Positions 22,046-34,174 are shown, counted from the stretch's first letter. The stretch is DNA of 64,000 bases from Oncomelania hupensis (GCA_036898135.1 CM072516.1:24217244-24281243), one strand, 5' to 3'. Notes: generated by a model not told the origin, from the sequence alone. Made by a program: numbers and translations.

Positions 22046-22255
22046 TAGGATTACACTTGGCAATCTCGTTAGGTGAAAATGGGTGCCAGGCTAGAGGTGG
22101 TACTGCGCCAACAGGTAAGCTTACTTCAAGCATTATTTTTGTTATTATGCTGATGATCAACAGAGACAAATGAATCTCATCGAGCAAGCTATGATAAATG
22201 GTAATAGGTGTCCCGAAAGGATTCACAATAACTTACACAATCAAACGTTACAAAC
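22046..22255 (-). other. Intron sequence downstream of the AIG1 exon
   Basis: Begins with the GT donor (22255-22254) after exon C of the macro-AIG1 gene. No exon with the expected G3 (DTPG) motif was seen here or further left up to 2.2 kb. Confidence 0.5.
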
Positions 22256-22440
22256 CTCGATCAGAAGTCCGCTGTGGTGGAGCACGTTGGAGATCTTGGA
22301 TTCGTTCGTTATAGGCTTGAAGCCCGCGGCTGTTGGGAAGGTGTCCTGACCTACAATACTATTTCCTGTCTTGCTCTTTCCCGCCCCTGTCTTGCCTACC
22401 AGCACCAGACGTAGAGTCTCATCCTTCGTTAGGCTTGAGG
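22256..22440 (-). CDS. Macro-AIG1 fusion gene, exon C: AIG1/GIMAP GTPase P-loop
   Basis: The exon lies between an AG acceptor (TTTCTGTGTTTATAG, ending 22441) and a GT donor (22255-22254); 185 bp. It encodes TLRLVLVGKTGAGKSKTGNS followed by IVGQDTFPTAAGF. GKTGAGKS is the G1/Walker A motif, and the GNSI-G-x-x-x-F context is diagnostic of the AIG1/GIMAP family of septin-like, immune-associated GTPases. It opens with 2 bases completing a codon begun by exon B, giving LHKLQ-A-SSLTKDET. It ends, phase 0, just before the expected G3 motif. Later exons were not found in the window: they may lie to the left of it, or the gene may be truncated. Confidence 0.85.
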
Positions 22441-22539
22441 CTATAAACACAGAAACAATAATAAACTAACACCCAACTTTCACTGTATTCATAAGGTCTG
22501 AATTAAACAATACAATTATGTCTTCTATTCTCGCTTTCT

Positions 22540-22665
22540 CTCCGTGTGTGTGTGTGGGCATGTAGAAACGACGTTCTGATGACATACACATGAAACTCCA
22601 CATGGTTTCTTCTGACCTTTTCCGTGTGCGTGTGTATGCGTGTGTGTGTGTGTGTGGGTGTGCAC
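22540..22665. repeat. GT-rich microsatellite tracts
   Basis: Interrupted (GT)n runs at 22543-22556 and 22625-22660 in the intron of the macro-AIG1 gene. Confidence 0.8.
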
Positions 22666-22929
22666 GTGTATTCATGTCAGAGTGGTAGCTCGACCATGTT
22701 TTTTTAGTCATAAATGGGGTCTTTTGCTGAACCCCACTTTTTTCCAGGGCCCCACTTTTTTCAAAGTGCGCGGGAGTGCTCTTTTAGTGCATGGGAGTGC
22801 AGTTGTAGTGCATGAGAGTGTTTTAAGTACAAGGGAGTGCTCTATCCGGGACGGAGAAAATCCTATGGGAGACGAACTAGGTCAACTTTTTAGACGGATT
22901 CATAATTACAATTTTTACGTGATCATGCT

Positions 22930-23395
22930 TAATTCTGACTAAGGCGGCTTACTTGCGCCAAAACGTGCATTTACAGGTATCAGTGATAATAGTAATTAAC
23001 AGGTGTTCTGTGTAATTCACATTATGACGGCCTACTAGCGCCAAAACCTGATAAATACAAATATCATGTGATAATTACAAATATCAACGACATATTTACA
23101 ATTAACACGTAAAAATTGTAATTATAAAATGAAAATTACAATTTTCGGTTTTGGCCCATTTCCAGATGGATTGCTAGAGCCAAAACTGAAAATTAAACAT
23201 GATTACGCGAAGATATTTGTAATTTTTTAATGATAATTGTAATTATCCCTTCATAATTGTAATTTCCCTATGATATTTGTAATTATGTCATGATATTTAT
23301 AATTATCATGTTTTGGCGCTAGGAAGGCGTGGCAAATGCTGATAATTATTAATTAACACTGTGAATTTCCGGTATCTCTGTAAAATACACAGAAC
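22930..23395. repeat. AT-rich palindromic (fold-back) element
   Basis: CTAGCGCCAAAACCTGATAA near 23035 is mirrored by TTATCATGTTTTGGCGCTAG near 23300-23325. The inside is made of repeated AATTGTAATTAT and ATGATATTTGTAATTA units in both orientations. GCGCCAAAAC also occurs near 22950. It looks like a MITE or fold-back element; the ends are uncertain. Confidence 0.6.
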
Positions 23396-23507
23396 ATGAT
23401 ATTTTCTTCGTGCGCCTGTTGATTTCGATGTTATTTCTCACCATAATCAAAAGACGATGCTTTGTATAAAAATGATTTGCCGAAATTTCTTAATAAATTG
23501 TCCTAAT

Positions 23508-23625
23508 ATGCGTGTGTGTGTGTGTGTATGTGTGTGGGTGCATGCGTGTGTGTATATACACTTTCCTAATGTGCGCGTGTGTCTGTGTTTGTGTGTGTGT
23601 GAGTGTTTGTCCGAGTGTTTAAGTG
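23508..23625. repeat. GT-rich microsatellite
   Basis: Interrupted (GT)n and related repeats at 23510-23612, intron of the macro-AIG1 gene. Confidence 0.8.
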
Positions 23626-23636
23626 AAAGCGTCTGC

Positions 23637-24218
23637 ACAAGATTGATTGATTGATTGATTGTTGCTTTAGGTCCAGCGGACTCTTCCGAGCCAAATCAGG
23701 ACCGGACAACCCCCGATCCGCATAAAAGCTCTGCTGAAACAACGCTAGTGGGAAAATTGAATGCCCTCCATCGGCCAGTCACATTACAATAAAGACATCC
23801 CACGCAGGGGACGGCTGAGGCTTTACCCCAACTACTCGAACCCCCGGTTACAAAAAAAAATAGAATACAAACATCATTATAAATCATCAACAAAACACAT
23901 ACATATAAAATGCCTATAGTGCTAAATAATAACATCATAGGAAGCCCTAGTGACCACCCGGCAGAAAGCGTCCAACACTCCCAAGCTGATCCAACAGACC
24001 TCATACACAAACAAGGAGTCTTGTCCAGGAAGAGTTTTCAAGAAAAAAGGTAGGTCATTGATCTAGCGAAGAAGAAGATAGTATAGCAGAGTGATAGGAC
24101 AGATCAGGAATGGGAAAGAGCAAATGAGGAAGACAGCGACAGTGGGAATTTAAAGCACTAAATTTCCAGAAAGTGGGGATACTATTTATACTGAAACCCC
24201 CGGCACTCCAACGGGGGT
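23637..24218 (-). repeat. Interspersed repeat R1, copy 2, with (CAAT)n tail
   Basis: Near-identical to 17730-18300. On the minus strand it ends at a CAATCAATCAATCAATC tail (23642-23660), typical of LINE-type retrotransposition. The 104-codon minus-strand frame (24010-23696) begins MCMRSVGSAWE as in copy 1. Confidence 0.75.
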
Positions 24219-24550
24219 ACTGTTGCCGCAGTGAATCAGTCTTGCCTACAAAGTCAAGACAGGTTTTCAACTGGGGCTTTCACTTTTCCCTTTATAGGTT
24301 ACAACAATCTACAGTGGCAAGATTGCTCATGACCCCAAGGGGTGTCTGCACAAGAAGGCCGAGATGAAAAATAAAGAAAGTATCACCATGACTCAAAGCC
24401 AGTAATCGCCACAATCCTCACTCGGAGGTTCGCTTTAATTATTGATGTGTGTTGTAGGTGGGTTGTTGTTTTTTTTCCTGTCCACTACCATGTCCATTAC
24501 CACAGTTGCCTTCACAATAACTTCATAACTAAAGTTATTAACCTACTTAC

Positions 24551-24703
24551 CTTGCAACTTATGCAGCAACTTCGAGACTTTATCTTGGTCTAGATCAGCG
24601 AAAATAATATGTCTAGTTGTCGTTTGATCTCCAAGTTCCTGGTCAAATGTCTCGACGGCTTTCACGTAGCTGGCAATGCTGTCATCATCGTTTCCGGATT
24701 GCC
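24551..24703 (-). CDS. Macro-AIG1 fusion gene, exon B: macro domain C-terminal part
   Basis: The exon lies between a CAG acceptor (24706-24704, TTTGCATTTCAG) and a strong donor G|GTAAGTAGG (24550-24549); 153 bp. It encodes QSGNDDDSIASYVKAVETFD and HIIFADLDQDKVSKLLHKL. This is the C-terminal helix-strand-helix of a macro domain (IASYV..AV..FD ... IIFADLD). It begins with 2 bases (GG) completing the glycine codon left open by exon A, so SYG-QSGND continues the macro fold. It leaves 1 base for exon C. Phases on both sides fit exactly. Confidence 0.85.
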
Positions 24704-25198
24704 CTGAAATGCAAACACTGTGACGGTGGGTCTATTGTTGCTGGGCTCTGCACAATGGAATGCTATTACCCACTCGTCCTTCGTCGATGGGGATCGCTAG
24801 TAAATCTCCCTGTGACTCAACTTAATACATTTATAAGTTTAGCTCGGTCTGTGTTTAGGCTGGGGTACAGAGATAGAAAGAAAATGGTAAAAGATCACTG
24901 TCACACTAGCTCTCACACGGCTATGAAACATAGGTAGTAAAGCCACTTGTTAACAGTAAATATCACACATTTATTTCCTCTACTCTATACAAGATCTGCT
25001 AATTACGATACTAACTTAAAAGTTCAAATGTCTCTTTGAATGGTTCGCTCCTTGATAATTCTATGAAGCTACTGTTTCTTCATCGGGCTACTGTTGCGTT
25101 CTGCCCAACGGGTCAGTCTTCTGGAAAGGTGGACTAGTGATGTCCTTTTACTAACAGGTTGGGTGCACTGGCGCAACGCCCACTTAACTTTAGATTCG

Positions 25199-25275
25199 AT
25201 GAGCTGTGTTGTGGTTGATTCTTTGATGAGCTGTGTTGTGGTTGATTCTTTGATGAGCTGTGTTGTTGTGGATTC
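25199..25275. repeat. 27-bp minisatellite, about 3 copies
   Basis: Units of GATGAGCTGTGTTGTGGTTG plus ATTCTTT repeat almost exactly; the third is altered. Confidence 0.85.
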
Positions 25276-25481
25276 TTCTCCTTGTTGACAGACTGGTGGG
25301 CTCTCGTCGCGCAATGCTTGAGATCCAATGCAGGCCGAATGTCAGTGAAGACTTTTACTTGTCTTGCTTCTGATCGGGCCCACGATGCCTGCTCGTCTCT
25401 GCAAAAAATGAGACAAATTTCTGCAACACCATGTATGCAGAGCGTCTCACTGAAGGCAGAACTAGCCCTCAGTGATTAGCT

Positions 25482-25588
<107 letters not shown>

Positions 25589-26879
25589 CTCTTATTCCTA
25601 TACATATATAAATATAAATCATGGCTAACTACACACATAGAGAACTAATTAATATTATACACATTCTCTGGTACAGCCACTGGTCTGCAAGAATACATAT
25701 AGGCTAAACAACAGTGGGTCCGTAGGGACTAGGTCATGGCGTCGACCCGGTCATGTTCGCCACGTGGTCACGCAAAGTTTAACTAACAATCACAATTCTA
25801 AACATGGCAAATTTCACAAACATAATTCAACAATAATATCAATACATCACGATGAAACAAAAGATAGTTTATTTACCTTTTTGACAATGTCAGGCTGTGT
25901 CTAACTAGGTTGAATAGAATTTCACCAGTTCCTGTGGTTGGTCTTCAGTGGAGAGATCTCTTAGAGCCGAGCTCTTTACTCTAGGCAAGTTGAACAGCGA
26001 ATGACCTTGTATCTCTGTGGTCAGCAGGAAGAGCTGGAATCTAAAACTACAAGAGTCTCCATCTACCGGGGGTAGGCGGGACTACTGCCTATACGTAAGC
26101 TGGATGAGGCCATTACCTACTGGGCAAGCGTCAGCATACAAATGTGTAGCCTAGGCTATAGTAGACTTCTGTCGTCTGCTGCAGACTAACATTACTCTAC
26201 TAAGGTTACAGCTGACTGAGTAAGGCGAGAAGCTAAAGTGCTGTGTAAATCTGGCCTCTTATCACAAACACCACTGATATAAACCACTTCTTGAGTTTCT
26301 AGGGTTTTTATATAACCTAAAGAGGACCTCACCTTTGCACGAAACTGTGTAGCGAATCCAGTCGAGCCCGTCTAGTAATCGCAAAGGTTCATAAATAAGC
26401 CAGACGAGGGCACACGACATTCTAAGCACTGCGTAAATGTGCAGGCTTGCCGAGGCAAAAAATACTTAATAGCAAGAACGTGTACACCATATACTTCAGA
26501 GATAAAATCTTGGCTACCCAACTCAAAGAGAAACGTCCACGAGAACAAGTGAAGGGATAACAATAACTTTAAACAGACAAGACATGAGCTATATGTTACC
26601 ATTCAAATACTTTCACTGTTGTGTTAATTTTGATGGAATACATTTTACTAGTGTGGAAAAAGTGGAGATTCTGTTTTTTAGCATAATGAGTACATTGGGA
26701 AAATTGTCTGGTTTTGTTTACGAATACTGGGAAAAAACGCAGTGCTAACTGGAACCCTGATAACATAACATCCTCGGCATTTTGGTTAAGAAAAAGTACA
26801 CATAAATGCAAAATTTGCATAAGTTAGAACTTGAATAAGATATGGTTAAATAGACGGGTGTATGACGTTATATCGAAAG

Positions 26880-28860
26880 ACCGAAGTTCGAACGACGGTT
26901 GATCGAAACAATATGATCGTAACGTATATAGATAGAAGCTACATATGACCGAAACGCCTTTAGATCGAACCGAAGCATGATGGAAACGTCTCAAAATCGA
27001 ACCATCAATATATCGAACGGACAAGTGATCGAAGCGTCATTAGCTCGAAAGACGGGATATCGAACGACAGAAGATTGAGATAACACTTGATCGAACGTTA
27101 GATGACCGAAAAGACAGTAGATAGAACATATTATTAGAAAATAGTATCGAATATGGAATAATATCGAATGGACAAAATATTAAGGAAAAATTGGTCTCAT
27201 ACAATTAATTTTGGGGGTGCGAAAAACAATGGATTTGTGTGCGTTTGCGTGGTATGTGTAGGTATGTCTGTGCTTATGTGTAATGTACATCCATGCGATC
27301 CAGAATATATGTCAGCCAGTTTAAGTACAGGCGAGGCTTGTCTTTTTGTGTCCGACCTATTACCATGTCCATCTTGCAATACCATAAATGATCTTCAAGC
27401 AAGAGCTAATAACCCATGATTAGTCCTCATAGTATCCAAGTGAGTGCTAATTCATCAATAGTTCATCATAAAACCTTGTTTCACCTACCTCTTATAACTG
27501 GCTCGATTGGTTAAAAACAATATACAAAAATACTGAAAAGACAAAATATCAAACATATTTGATTAAATGACGCTGCAACGACTTTTTGTCCAATCCATAT
27601 GTTGTCCATTGGATATTTTGTTTCGTTTAGTACTTAGAGGCTTTTTTTACGCCTCTTCCTTCATACTTTCAAGTGAGGGTCATGCTAGCTCAATTTTAGA
27701 CTTAATCGATATTTAATCATCAAATTCTTTAATCTATAATTTTTGATCGCTTTTCAGAAGATTCTTGAATGATTTTCATTTGTTGTTAATCTTGGTTGGA
27801 AGAGCATTCCAGTTTTCAACAACACTATTTACATAGGAGTATTTTCTTATATTTGTCAGACTATAGTTAACTGCTAACTTTCCCTTCTCCTGCTGATTTT
27901 TCTTAGGGTTATTGTTTTGCTGAAATAATTTATATATCCCGTAAAATATTTTGTACAACTGAATCAAATCCCCTCTCCTTCTTCTTCCCTTGAGTGTCGG
28001 TAAATTTAAATGTTCCAGCCTTTCTGTAATGTCATGTTTGCACATTCTGGCACAATCTTTGTAGCTCTCGTTGTAACCGTTGTACTCGTTCAATCGCGCC
28101 CGACCGTCGCTTTAAAAAAGGTGACCAAATGACATTGCCGTATTCAAGATGCGATCGGACCAAGGCCTTAAATACAGTGTTAAAACTATGTTTCAGAAAT
28201 GTGAAGGACCCTTGTATGGAGTAATCGTCTTATTTGCCTTTCTGATTGCTTTTTGAATGTGCTGATCGTAACATAAGCTACTATCAAACACCACCCCAAG
28301 GTTCTTCTCTTCTATGCATGTTTGAACTTTTTCATTACTATTTCCAATTCTAATTAAAAACATTTTTCGGGCTCTTTCTATCTATTTGCATCAATTTGCA
28401 CTTCTGGACGTTAAAATAAAGATTCCATAGATCCGACCATTCTTGCAATTTACTAAAAATCTGTCTGCAATGTCACATGATCACTAGCCTTACCATAAAT
28501 TTTTGCATCGCCAGCAAAACTTTGCATATACTTTCAAAATAATCTGGTAAATCATTTATAAAGATTGTGAATAGAATGAGTACTAAAATGTTATTTTGAG
28601 GTATTCCATCTTAAACAGGTATAATTGATAAGTGGTATGACCCTACTCTAACAATCTGTGACCTTCCGGATAAAAAATCTGAAATCCATCTAAATACATT
28701 GCCAGTAATACCACAGGAATGCATTTCAATAAGTAACTTTGGTGCGGAATTGTGTCAAACGCTTTTCCATCATTCGATTTTAAGCCGTTTTGATCATGTG
28801 TCGGTTCGATTTAAAGACGTTTCGACCTTTCGATATAATGTTGGTTCATGCTCTATGGGT
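26880..28860. mobile_element. Inverted-repeat element with degenerate GATCGAA-type subterminal repeats, holding a LINE
   Basis: The left arm (26890-27190) is a string of variants of ATCGAAACG/GACCGAAACG. The right arm (28770-28850) is the inverted counterpart: GAAACGYCTTTARATCGAAC on the left matches the right arm in reverse complement. Between the arms lies an unrelated LINE fragment (27640-28740). The arms look like ends of a non-autonomous DNA element; exact ends and TSD were not resolved. Confidence 0.55.
27640..28740 (-). pseudogene. LINE fragment, CR1/jockey-like, RT C-terminal half
   Basis: On the minus strand, broken frames read GIPQNNILVLILFTIFINDL (about 28610), then a WSDLWNLYFNVQKCKLMQ region and a 28093-27776 frame: RLEHLNLPTLKGRRRRGDLI and SVVENWNALPTKI. 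These are the late RT and thumb/C-terminal motifs of jockey/CR1-type LINEs. Many stops and frameshifts. The catalytic box is degenerate. Confidence 0.8.
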
Positions 28861-28889
28861 TCGGGCACTGAATATAATAGACCCAACGT

Positions 28890-31800
28890 TTCCCGGCATG
28901 TCGTAAGAGGCGACTAACAGGGGTGATGTCAGCACGGCATCACTGGGCGAAAATCTTCTACACAGAAGTCACCGGCCAGGTTCAACTACCACGTGCTCGG
29001 GGCCAAGACGAGCCACACTGGATTCGTGGATTTCGGCTGTGGCCAACAGCCTGAAGAGGATTGGGCACTGCCAGGTCTTTCTTATCCAAGACACGCCATA
29101 TGATGAAAATAACCACTCACTCCATACCGAACCGGTCGTCGCCCGGATGACAAAGGACCCCGCCTTCCGTTGGCCACAAGGACGAAGGTGATAAGTAGGC
29201 TAATGATAGACAACTTAGCAAGATCCGCACGAGAGACAACATCGTCATAGGAACATGAAATATCAGGACCCTAACTGCGAAGGTAAAATTAGAAGAACTT
29301 GCCCACGAGCTGGACCACTCTCGATGGAACATCTTAGGTATCAGCGAACTGCGCTGGAAAGGCCTACGTGAAACAACGACCGACAAAGGCCACACGATTT
29401 ATTTCAGCGGGAAAGATGACAGGCACGAACACGACATTGGACTCTAGGTCCACAAAAACATTCTAGCCGCTTTCATGGGTTGCCGCCCAGTCAACCATCC
29501 GTCTGAGAGAAGCTCCTTTCAACATCACCATCATCCAGGTCTATGCCCCAACATCAGATTATGACGACAGCGAAGTCGATGATTCCTATGAACATCTACA
29601 GACTGTCCTTGACCACGTGCCGAAGAAGGACATAGTTATAGTGCAAGGAGACTGGAATGTTGGCCAAGATGCGCACCACAAGTGGGGAGACACAGGTTGA
29701 TCCCACTATAACAACGAGACAAATGACCTGGGCTGAGACTCTTGGAATTTGCCAGATACAACAATCTGATACTTGCAAACACGCTTGGTCTCCACAAAAA
29801 AAATCCAGACGATGAACATGGCACAGTCCCAGCGGGGAGCATCACAATCAGATTGACTACATCATGGTCAAGACACGCCTCAGATCAAGCATCAACATTG
29901 GCAGGACACGCAATTTTCCAGGAGCAAACATCGGAAGTGACCACGATCGCGTGATGATGTCCTTCTGGCTCCACTTGAAGAGAGTAAACACTGCAAAGTG
30001 CACCAGACTGAAGTTCGACCTGGACAAACTGCAAGACCCGGAGGTGGCAAAAATATTCCAAGCCACAGTTGGAGAGAAATTTGCAAAAGAGAACTGGATA
30101 GAAGAACAATGCCAGGAAATAGAGAACAGTCTGACCAAGAACAACAGCAAGAGGGCCTACCAGACTGTGAAGTGGCTGACAAGTGTTTAACAGCCCAAGG
30201 TCTCCACGATCCAAAGCAAGTCTGGCATATGCCTTACAGAAAAACAAGAAGTCTTGGATAGATGGGCAGAGAACTCCTCTGACCTTTACAAACACACACC
30301 AAACCTGAAACGGAGCATGCTCCCAGAACAGATAAGAGGCAGAAACCCTCCCAATTCTCCGAAAGAAGTTGAGGCAGCAGGGCAGTCACTAAAGAAGAGA
30401 AAGTCAGCGGGAGTGGACAACATACCCGCGGATTTGCTGCAAGCCGGAGGCGAAGCGATGATTGACGCCCTCACCATTATCTGTAACAAGATCTGGCAGA
30501 GTGGGAAGTGGCCTACAACATGAACCCAGTCGCTTGTCATCACTCTTCCCAAAAAGGATAACCTTCAGGAGTGTGAAAATTACTGCACCGTCAGCCTCAT
30601 CAGCCAGGAAAAGGAGAACAGTCTGAACAAGAACAACAGCAAGAGGGTCTACCAGACTGTGAAGCGGGTGACAAGTGTTAAACAGCCCAAGGTCTCCACG
30701 ATCCAAAGCAGGTCTGGCATATGCCATACAGAAAAAGAAGTCTTGGATAGATGGACAGAGTACTGCTCTGACCTTTAAAACCGCACACCAAACGGAGACC
30801 CATTAGTTCTAGCATGTCCCCAGAACAGAGAAGAAGAAGAAGAAACCCTCCAATTCTCCGAGAAGAAGTTGAGGCAGCAGTGCAATCACTAAAGAAGGGA
30901 AAGTCAGAGGGGGTGGACAACATACCCGCGGAATTGCTGCAAGCCGGAGAGGAAGCGATGATTAACGCCCTCACCATTATCTGTAACAAGATCTGGAAAA
31001 GTGGGAAGTGGCTTACACCATGGACCCAGTCGCTTGTCATCACTCTTCCCAAAGTCAGGCATGCAGCTTTGTCGGCAACAACGAGAGTGTACAACATCTG
31101 CCCTAAAATTATTGAACTCATCAAAAGCCTGTATGACAAGGCTACCAGTGCAGTCCTCCACAACAGCGCCATCGGGAACTGGTTCAGAACAACAATCGGT
31201 GTGCGTCAAGGATGCCTACTCTCTCCAACATTCCTCAGCATTTTAAAGCGCATCATGACAGGTGCCCTTGTAGATCACGATGACACATTCAGCTTAGGGG
31301 TAGAGCAATCTCAAACCTCCGTTTTACGGATGACATTGATTGATTGGCTGGAGAGGAACAACAATTTGAATATCTTGTACAGAGGCTTGACACCACCTCC
31401 AGAGACTATGGAATGGAAATAAGTGCAGAGAAGACCAAAATGATAACCAACAATACCAAAGGCATCAACATGGACATCAAAGTCCAAGGCCAATCCCTCA
31501 ACACAGTGCATAGTCTCAAATATTTGGGAGCCATTGTAACAGACAATGAGTCCCGACAGGAGGTCCTCTCCAGGATCGCTCAAACAACTGCGGCCCAGAG
31601 AAACTTGAAGCCCATTTGGAAAGACAGGACCATCAGTCTACATTCCAAGGTAAGGCTGCTGTGATCCCTTGTCATCTCCATCTTCCTATCAGCTTGCGAA
31701 ACATGGTCCCTCACAGCAGATATACAACAAAGAATACAAAGCATGGAGATGACGTGGCATTTCCTATACCCAGCACATCACCAAGAACGAAGTACGAGAA

Positions 31801-32010
31801 ACCATTACACAAGCCATTGAACAAAACGATGACATGCTCACAGTGGTGAAGAAACGGAAACTCCGATGGTAATGCCACGTCATCAGAGCATCAGGCCTTG
31901 TAAAGACCATCCTGCAAGGCACGGTGCAAGGAGGCAGAAGAAGATGGAGGCAGAAAAAGAGATGGAAGGACAACATTCGAGAACGGACTGGTTTGACACT
32001 GAGCGAAGCC
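28890..32010 (+). mobile_element. RTE-type LINE, copy C (nearly full length, decayed, with internal duplication)
   Basis: The 5' part matches copy A. Pieces in order: endonuclease (29240-29850, with several stops), IDYIMVKTRLRSSIN and SDHDRVMM (SDH box, 29864-30190), ADLLQAGGEAMIDALTIICN (30254-30523), then a repeat of the preceding region (30610-31060). RT follows: VRQGCLLSPTFLS (31201), SKVRLL (31344-31664) and the C-terminal VVKKRKLRW (31850). It is cut near 32010 before the normal 3' tail. The tandem duplication joins about 30120-30590 to 30610-31060. Confidence 0.85.
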
Positions 32011-32084
32011 ATGAAGGTTGCTGGTTTAGGGATTGGAACAACTGCTTCCCGCGAAGATGAGGGAAAGGAAACAGAAGACTAGAT

Positions 32085-32700
32085 ATGATTTGATTAAACA
32101 AAGCCAGGAGAATTTGGAAGGAATCTTTAAGCAGGTGCGAAATTAACAGATAATGAATATCATCTGAACCGGAAGCAGAACTATTGGATTTCAGGATGGA
32201 ATCTATTAACTCTTCCATAGAAAATGGAAGGTTATGTGTTTCACAGTTATCGGATTCAAAGCATGGTTCTTGTTCATTATTAATTTATCTTTGATGTTTT
32301 GGAATTTTCTGGGAATAATGAGCAGATGAGGAACTGTGGTGGATGGTGGAGGCCAACAAATCAACCACCTGCTTTTTGTCAGTGATAGTCTGTCCATGTT
32401 TTTTTCAGGACTTGGATCACAGCTTTGGAGTTTTTTCTGTAATTTTAAAAAAAATTATTTTCTTGACTGTTTTGGAAGAAATTTTAGTATGAAGTTTGGA
32501 ACAGAAGGTTTTCCAGGATTGACTCCTTTTTTTCTTTTTTTATTTTTAAAGATCTAGTTTTGGTTCGCAGCTTCTGGTGATTTAAGTTTATTTTCAGTAG
32601 AAGGGTTTTGAAAGAAACTTTGTTGGGCTTGTTTCCTTTAGTGAAGAAGAGGCTTGCATTCTTCATCGAACCAAGTGATATCAAGGAATTTGTGCGATTT
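32085..32700 (-). pseudogene. LINE fragment, I/jockey-type, linker and RT start
   Basis: Minus-strand frames: a lysine-rich linker between endonuclease and RT (32684-32484), then 32397-32206, then 32218-31883 with MEELIDSILKSNSSASGSDD and LLISHLLKDS, the RT finger region. Frames are broken. The left end abuts the cut end of RTE copy C. Confidence 0.65.
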
Positions 32701-32934
32701 TTGTAATGAAGTTAAAGATTCAATGATTCATTATTTATGGAGCTGCGCGCATTTGGAATTCAGTTCAGTTCAGTTCAGTTAGTTCAACAAATCTTTATCA
32801 CCTCGTACAAGGAATTATGACAAGCGTTAAACATTGTTCCAACAAATAAAAGACATTCAGACTTGAAAGACATATGGTATAAAATGTAAAAATGCATGCT
32901 CTCATAACACTCTTCTAATCAAACGCACTCGCAT

Positions 32935-33600
32935 CTGCATGAGCCAGACTGCCCCAGAGGAGTATTTGTGTGAACTGATGCCAGTATATGAACCACCTCG
33001 TCGCCTCCCCTCATTCTCCCAAACCCTGTTCTGCCGCCCTGCATCTGATGAGACAAACAATAAAAGGTCCGGCGCAAGAGCTTTCAAAAAACGCAGCGCC
33101 AGCGCTCTGGAACTCGTTGCCTGAGACGTTGAAGACCACAGGGACTGTTGGATTGTTCAGAAAGAGACTGAAGATTTATTTATTTTCCTCAGAGTGATTT
33201 GTTTCTATGGACTTTACCAAGCAGCATTGTCGCTCTCACTGTCTTTCCTACCCCACACTCCCTTCCCAGTTTTTTTTCCTCTCCATTGATTTATTTTTTT
33301 CTCATCCTCCTTATGTGTACCGAACATTCGTTTTGGACGGATACATGCATGGTACAAGTGGACATCATCATAATTATCATCGTCATCATCATCATTATCA
33401 TCATCATCAGCAGCAGCAGCAGCATCATGTTTTTGCATACTCAATCCGATGTTTTATCTCTTACTTTCAAGTTCAATGTATGTTAATTTCTGCCAATATT
33501 TGAAACAAATTTTACTAATACTACATGCGTGCTAAACAAGTACTTAATGATGCAACATAACACTATGTAACCTCTGACGGAATAAAAACGTCTGGAAGAA
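32935..33600 (+). pseudogene. LINE 3' end: pol C-terminus and 3' UTR
   Basis: Overlapping frames encode YLCELMPVYEPPRRLPSFSQ followed by AAPALWNSLPETLKTTGTVG and LFRKRLKIYLFSSE, then stop. This is the common C-terminus of L2/CR1-type LINE pol proteins. The 3' UTR has ATC/AGC-type simple repeats (33362-33428). Just upstream, 32758-32790 holds a (CAGTT)n run. Confidence 0.75.
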
Positions 33601-33687
33601 TTTTTTTTTCAAATCATAATCATAATATGATAACTCCGATTAAAGTAAACATTTAAAACATTTCCTTTTTCTAAATCATGTACTCAC

Positions 33688-34078
33688 CGTAAGAAAGGAA
33701 AGGTAGAGAGATGGTTGTAAGTTTAAGATCGTGTGCTGCTTGCAAGCAGCACTTGAGTACAACGTCGGGTGAGCTGGAGGCGTACAGGACTTTCTTCCAA
33801 CGCTTACTACCAGTGCCGACTGTAATCCCAGTGACTGAAGATGGAGTATTTTCTGTCTTGCCGACAGCCGCTGCGATTAATTTGGCGTTGTCATCGCATG
33901 GTTTAAGATCTTCTGTCACTGCAATGACGATACAGTCAGTAGGTATAATAGAGATGTCTAGTTTTCCCACCGACACTTTGACATCGTTATTCGTTCGAAA
34001 GCTTCGTAAACCGGGTTGACATTGGAGGTCAAATGACATAGATCGGCTTTGGACATCGGGCACCCCTCCTGTAGCCAT
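33688..34078 (-). CDS. Macro-AIG1 fusion gene, exon A: macro domain N-terminal part
   Basis: The minus-strand frame ends at a donor G|GTGAGTACATG (33687-33686), 130 codons plus 1 base from the ATG at 34078 (MATGGVPDVQSRSMSF). It encodes VKVSVGKLDISIIPTDCIVI, AVTEDLKP, KLIAAAVGK, then TGITVGTGSKRWKKVLYASS and KCCLQAAHDLKLTTISLPFL. Strand and helix order fits a macro domain, with the usual ALSTG loop as FLSYG. The NAAN and GGGVAGA loops that bind ADP-ribose are reduced, so catalysis is doubtful. An upstream exon is possible: the frame stays open to a TGA near 34125, and an AG (ATGAG) sits within it. The PARP14/PARP9 macro repeats are the nearest type by eye. Confidence 0.8.
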
Positions 34079-34174
34079 GATTATAGGACAGCATGCAAAA
34101 TTCTTCACCTTCGTATCAGATGCTCATCTGGAATAATAATCAATAATGCTGCCTCATTACTATTGTGAAGCTTC

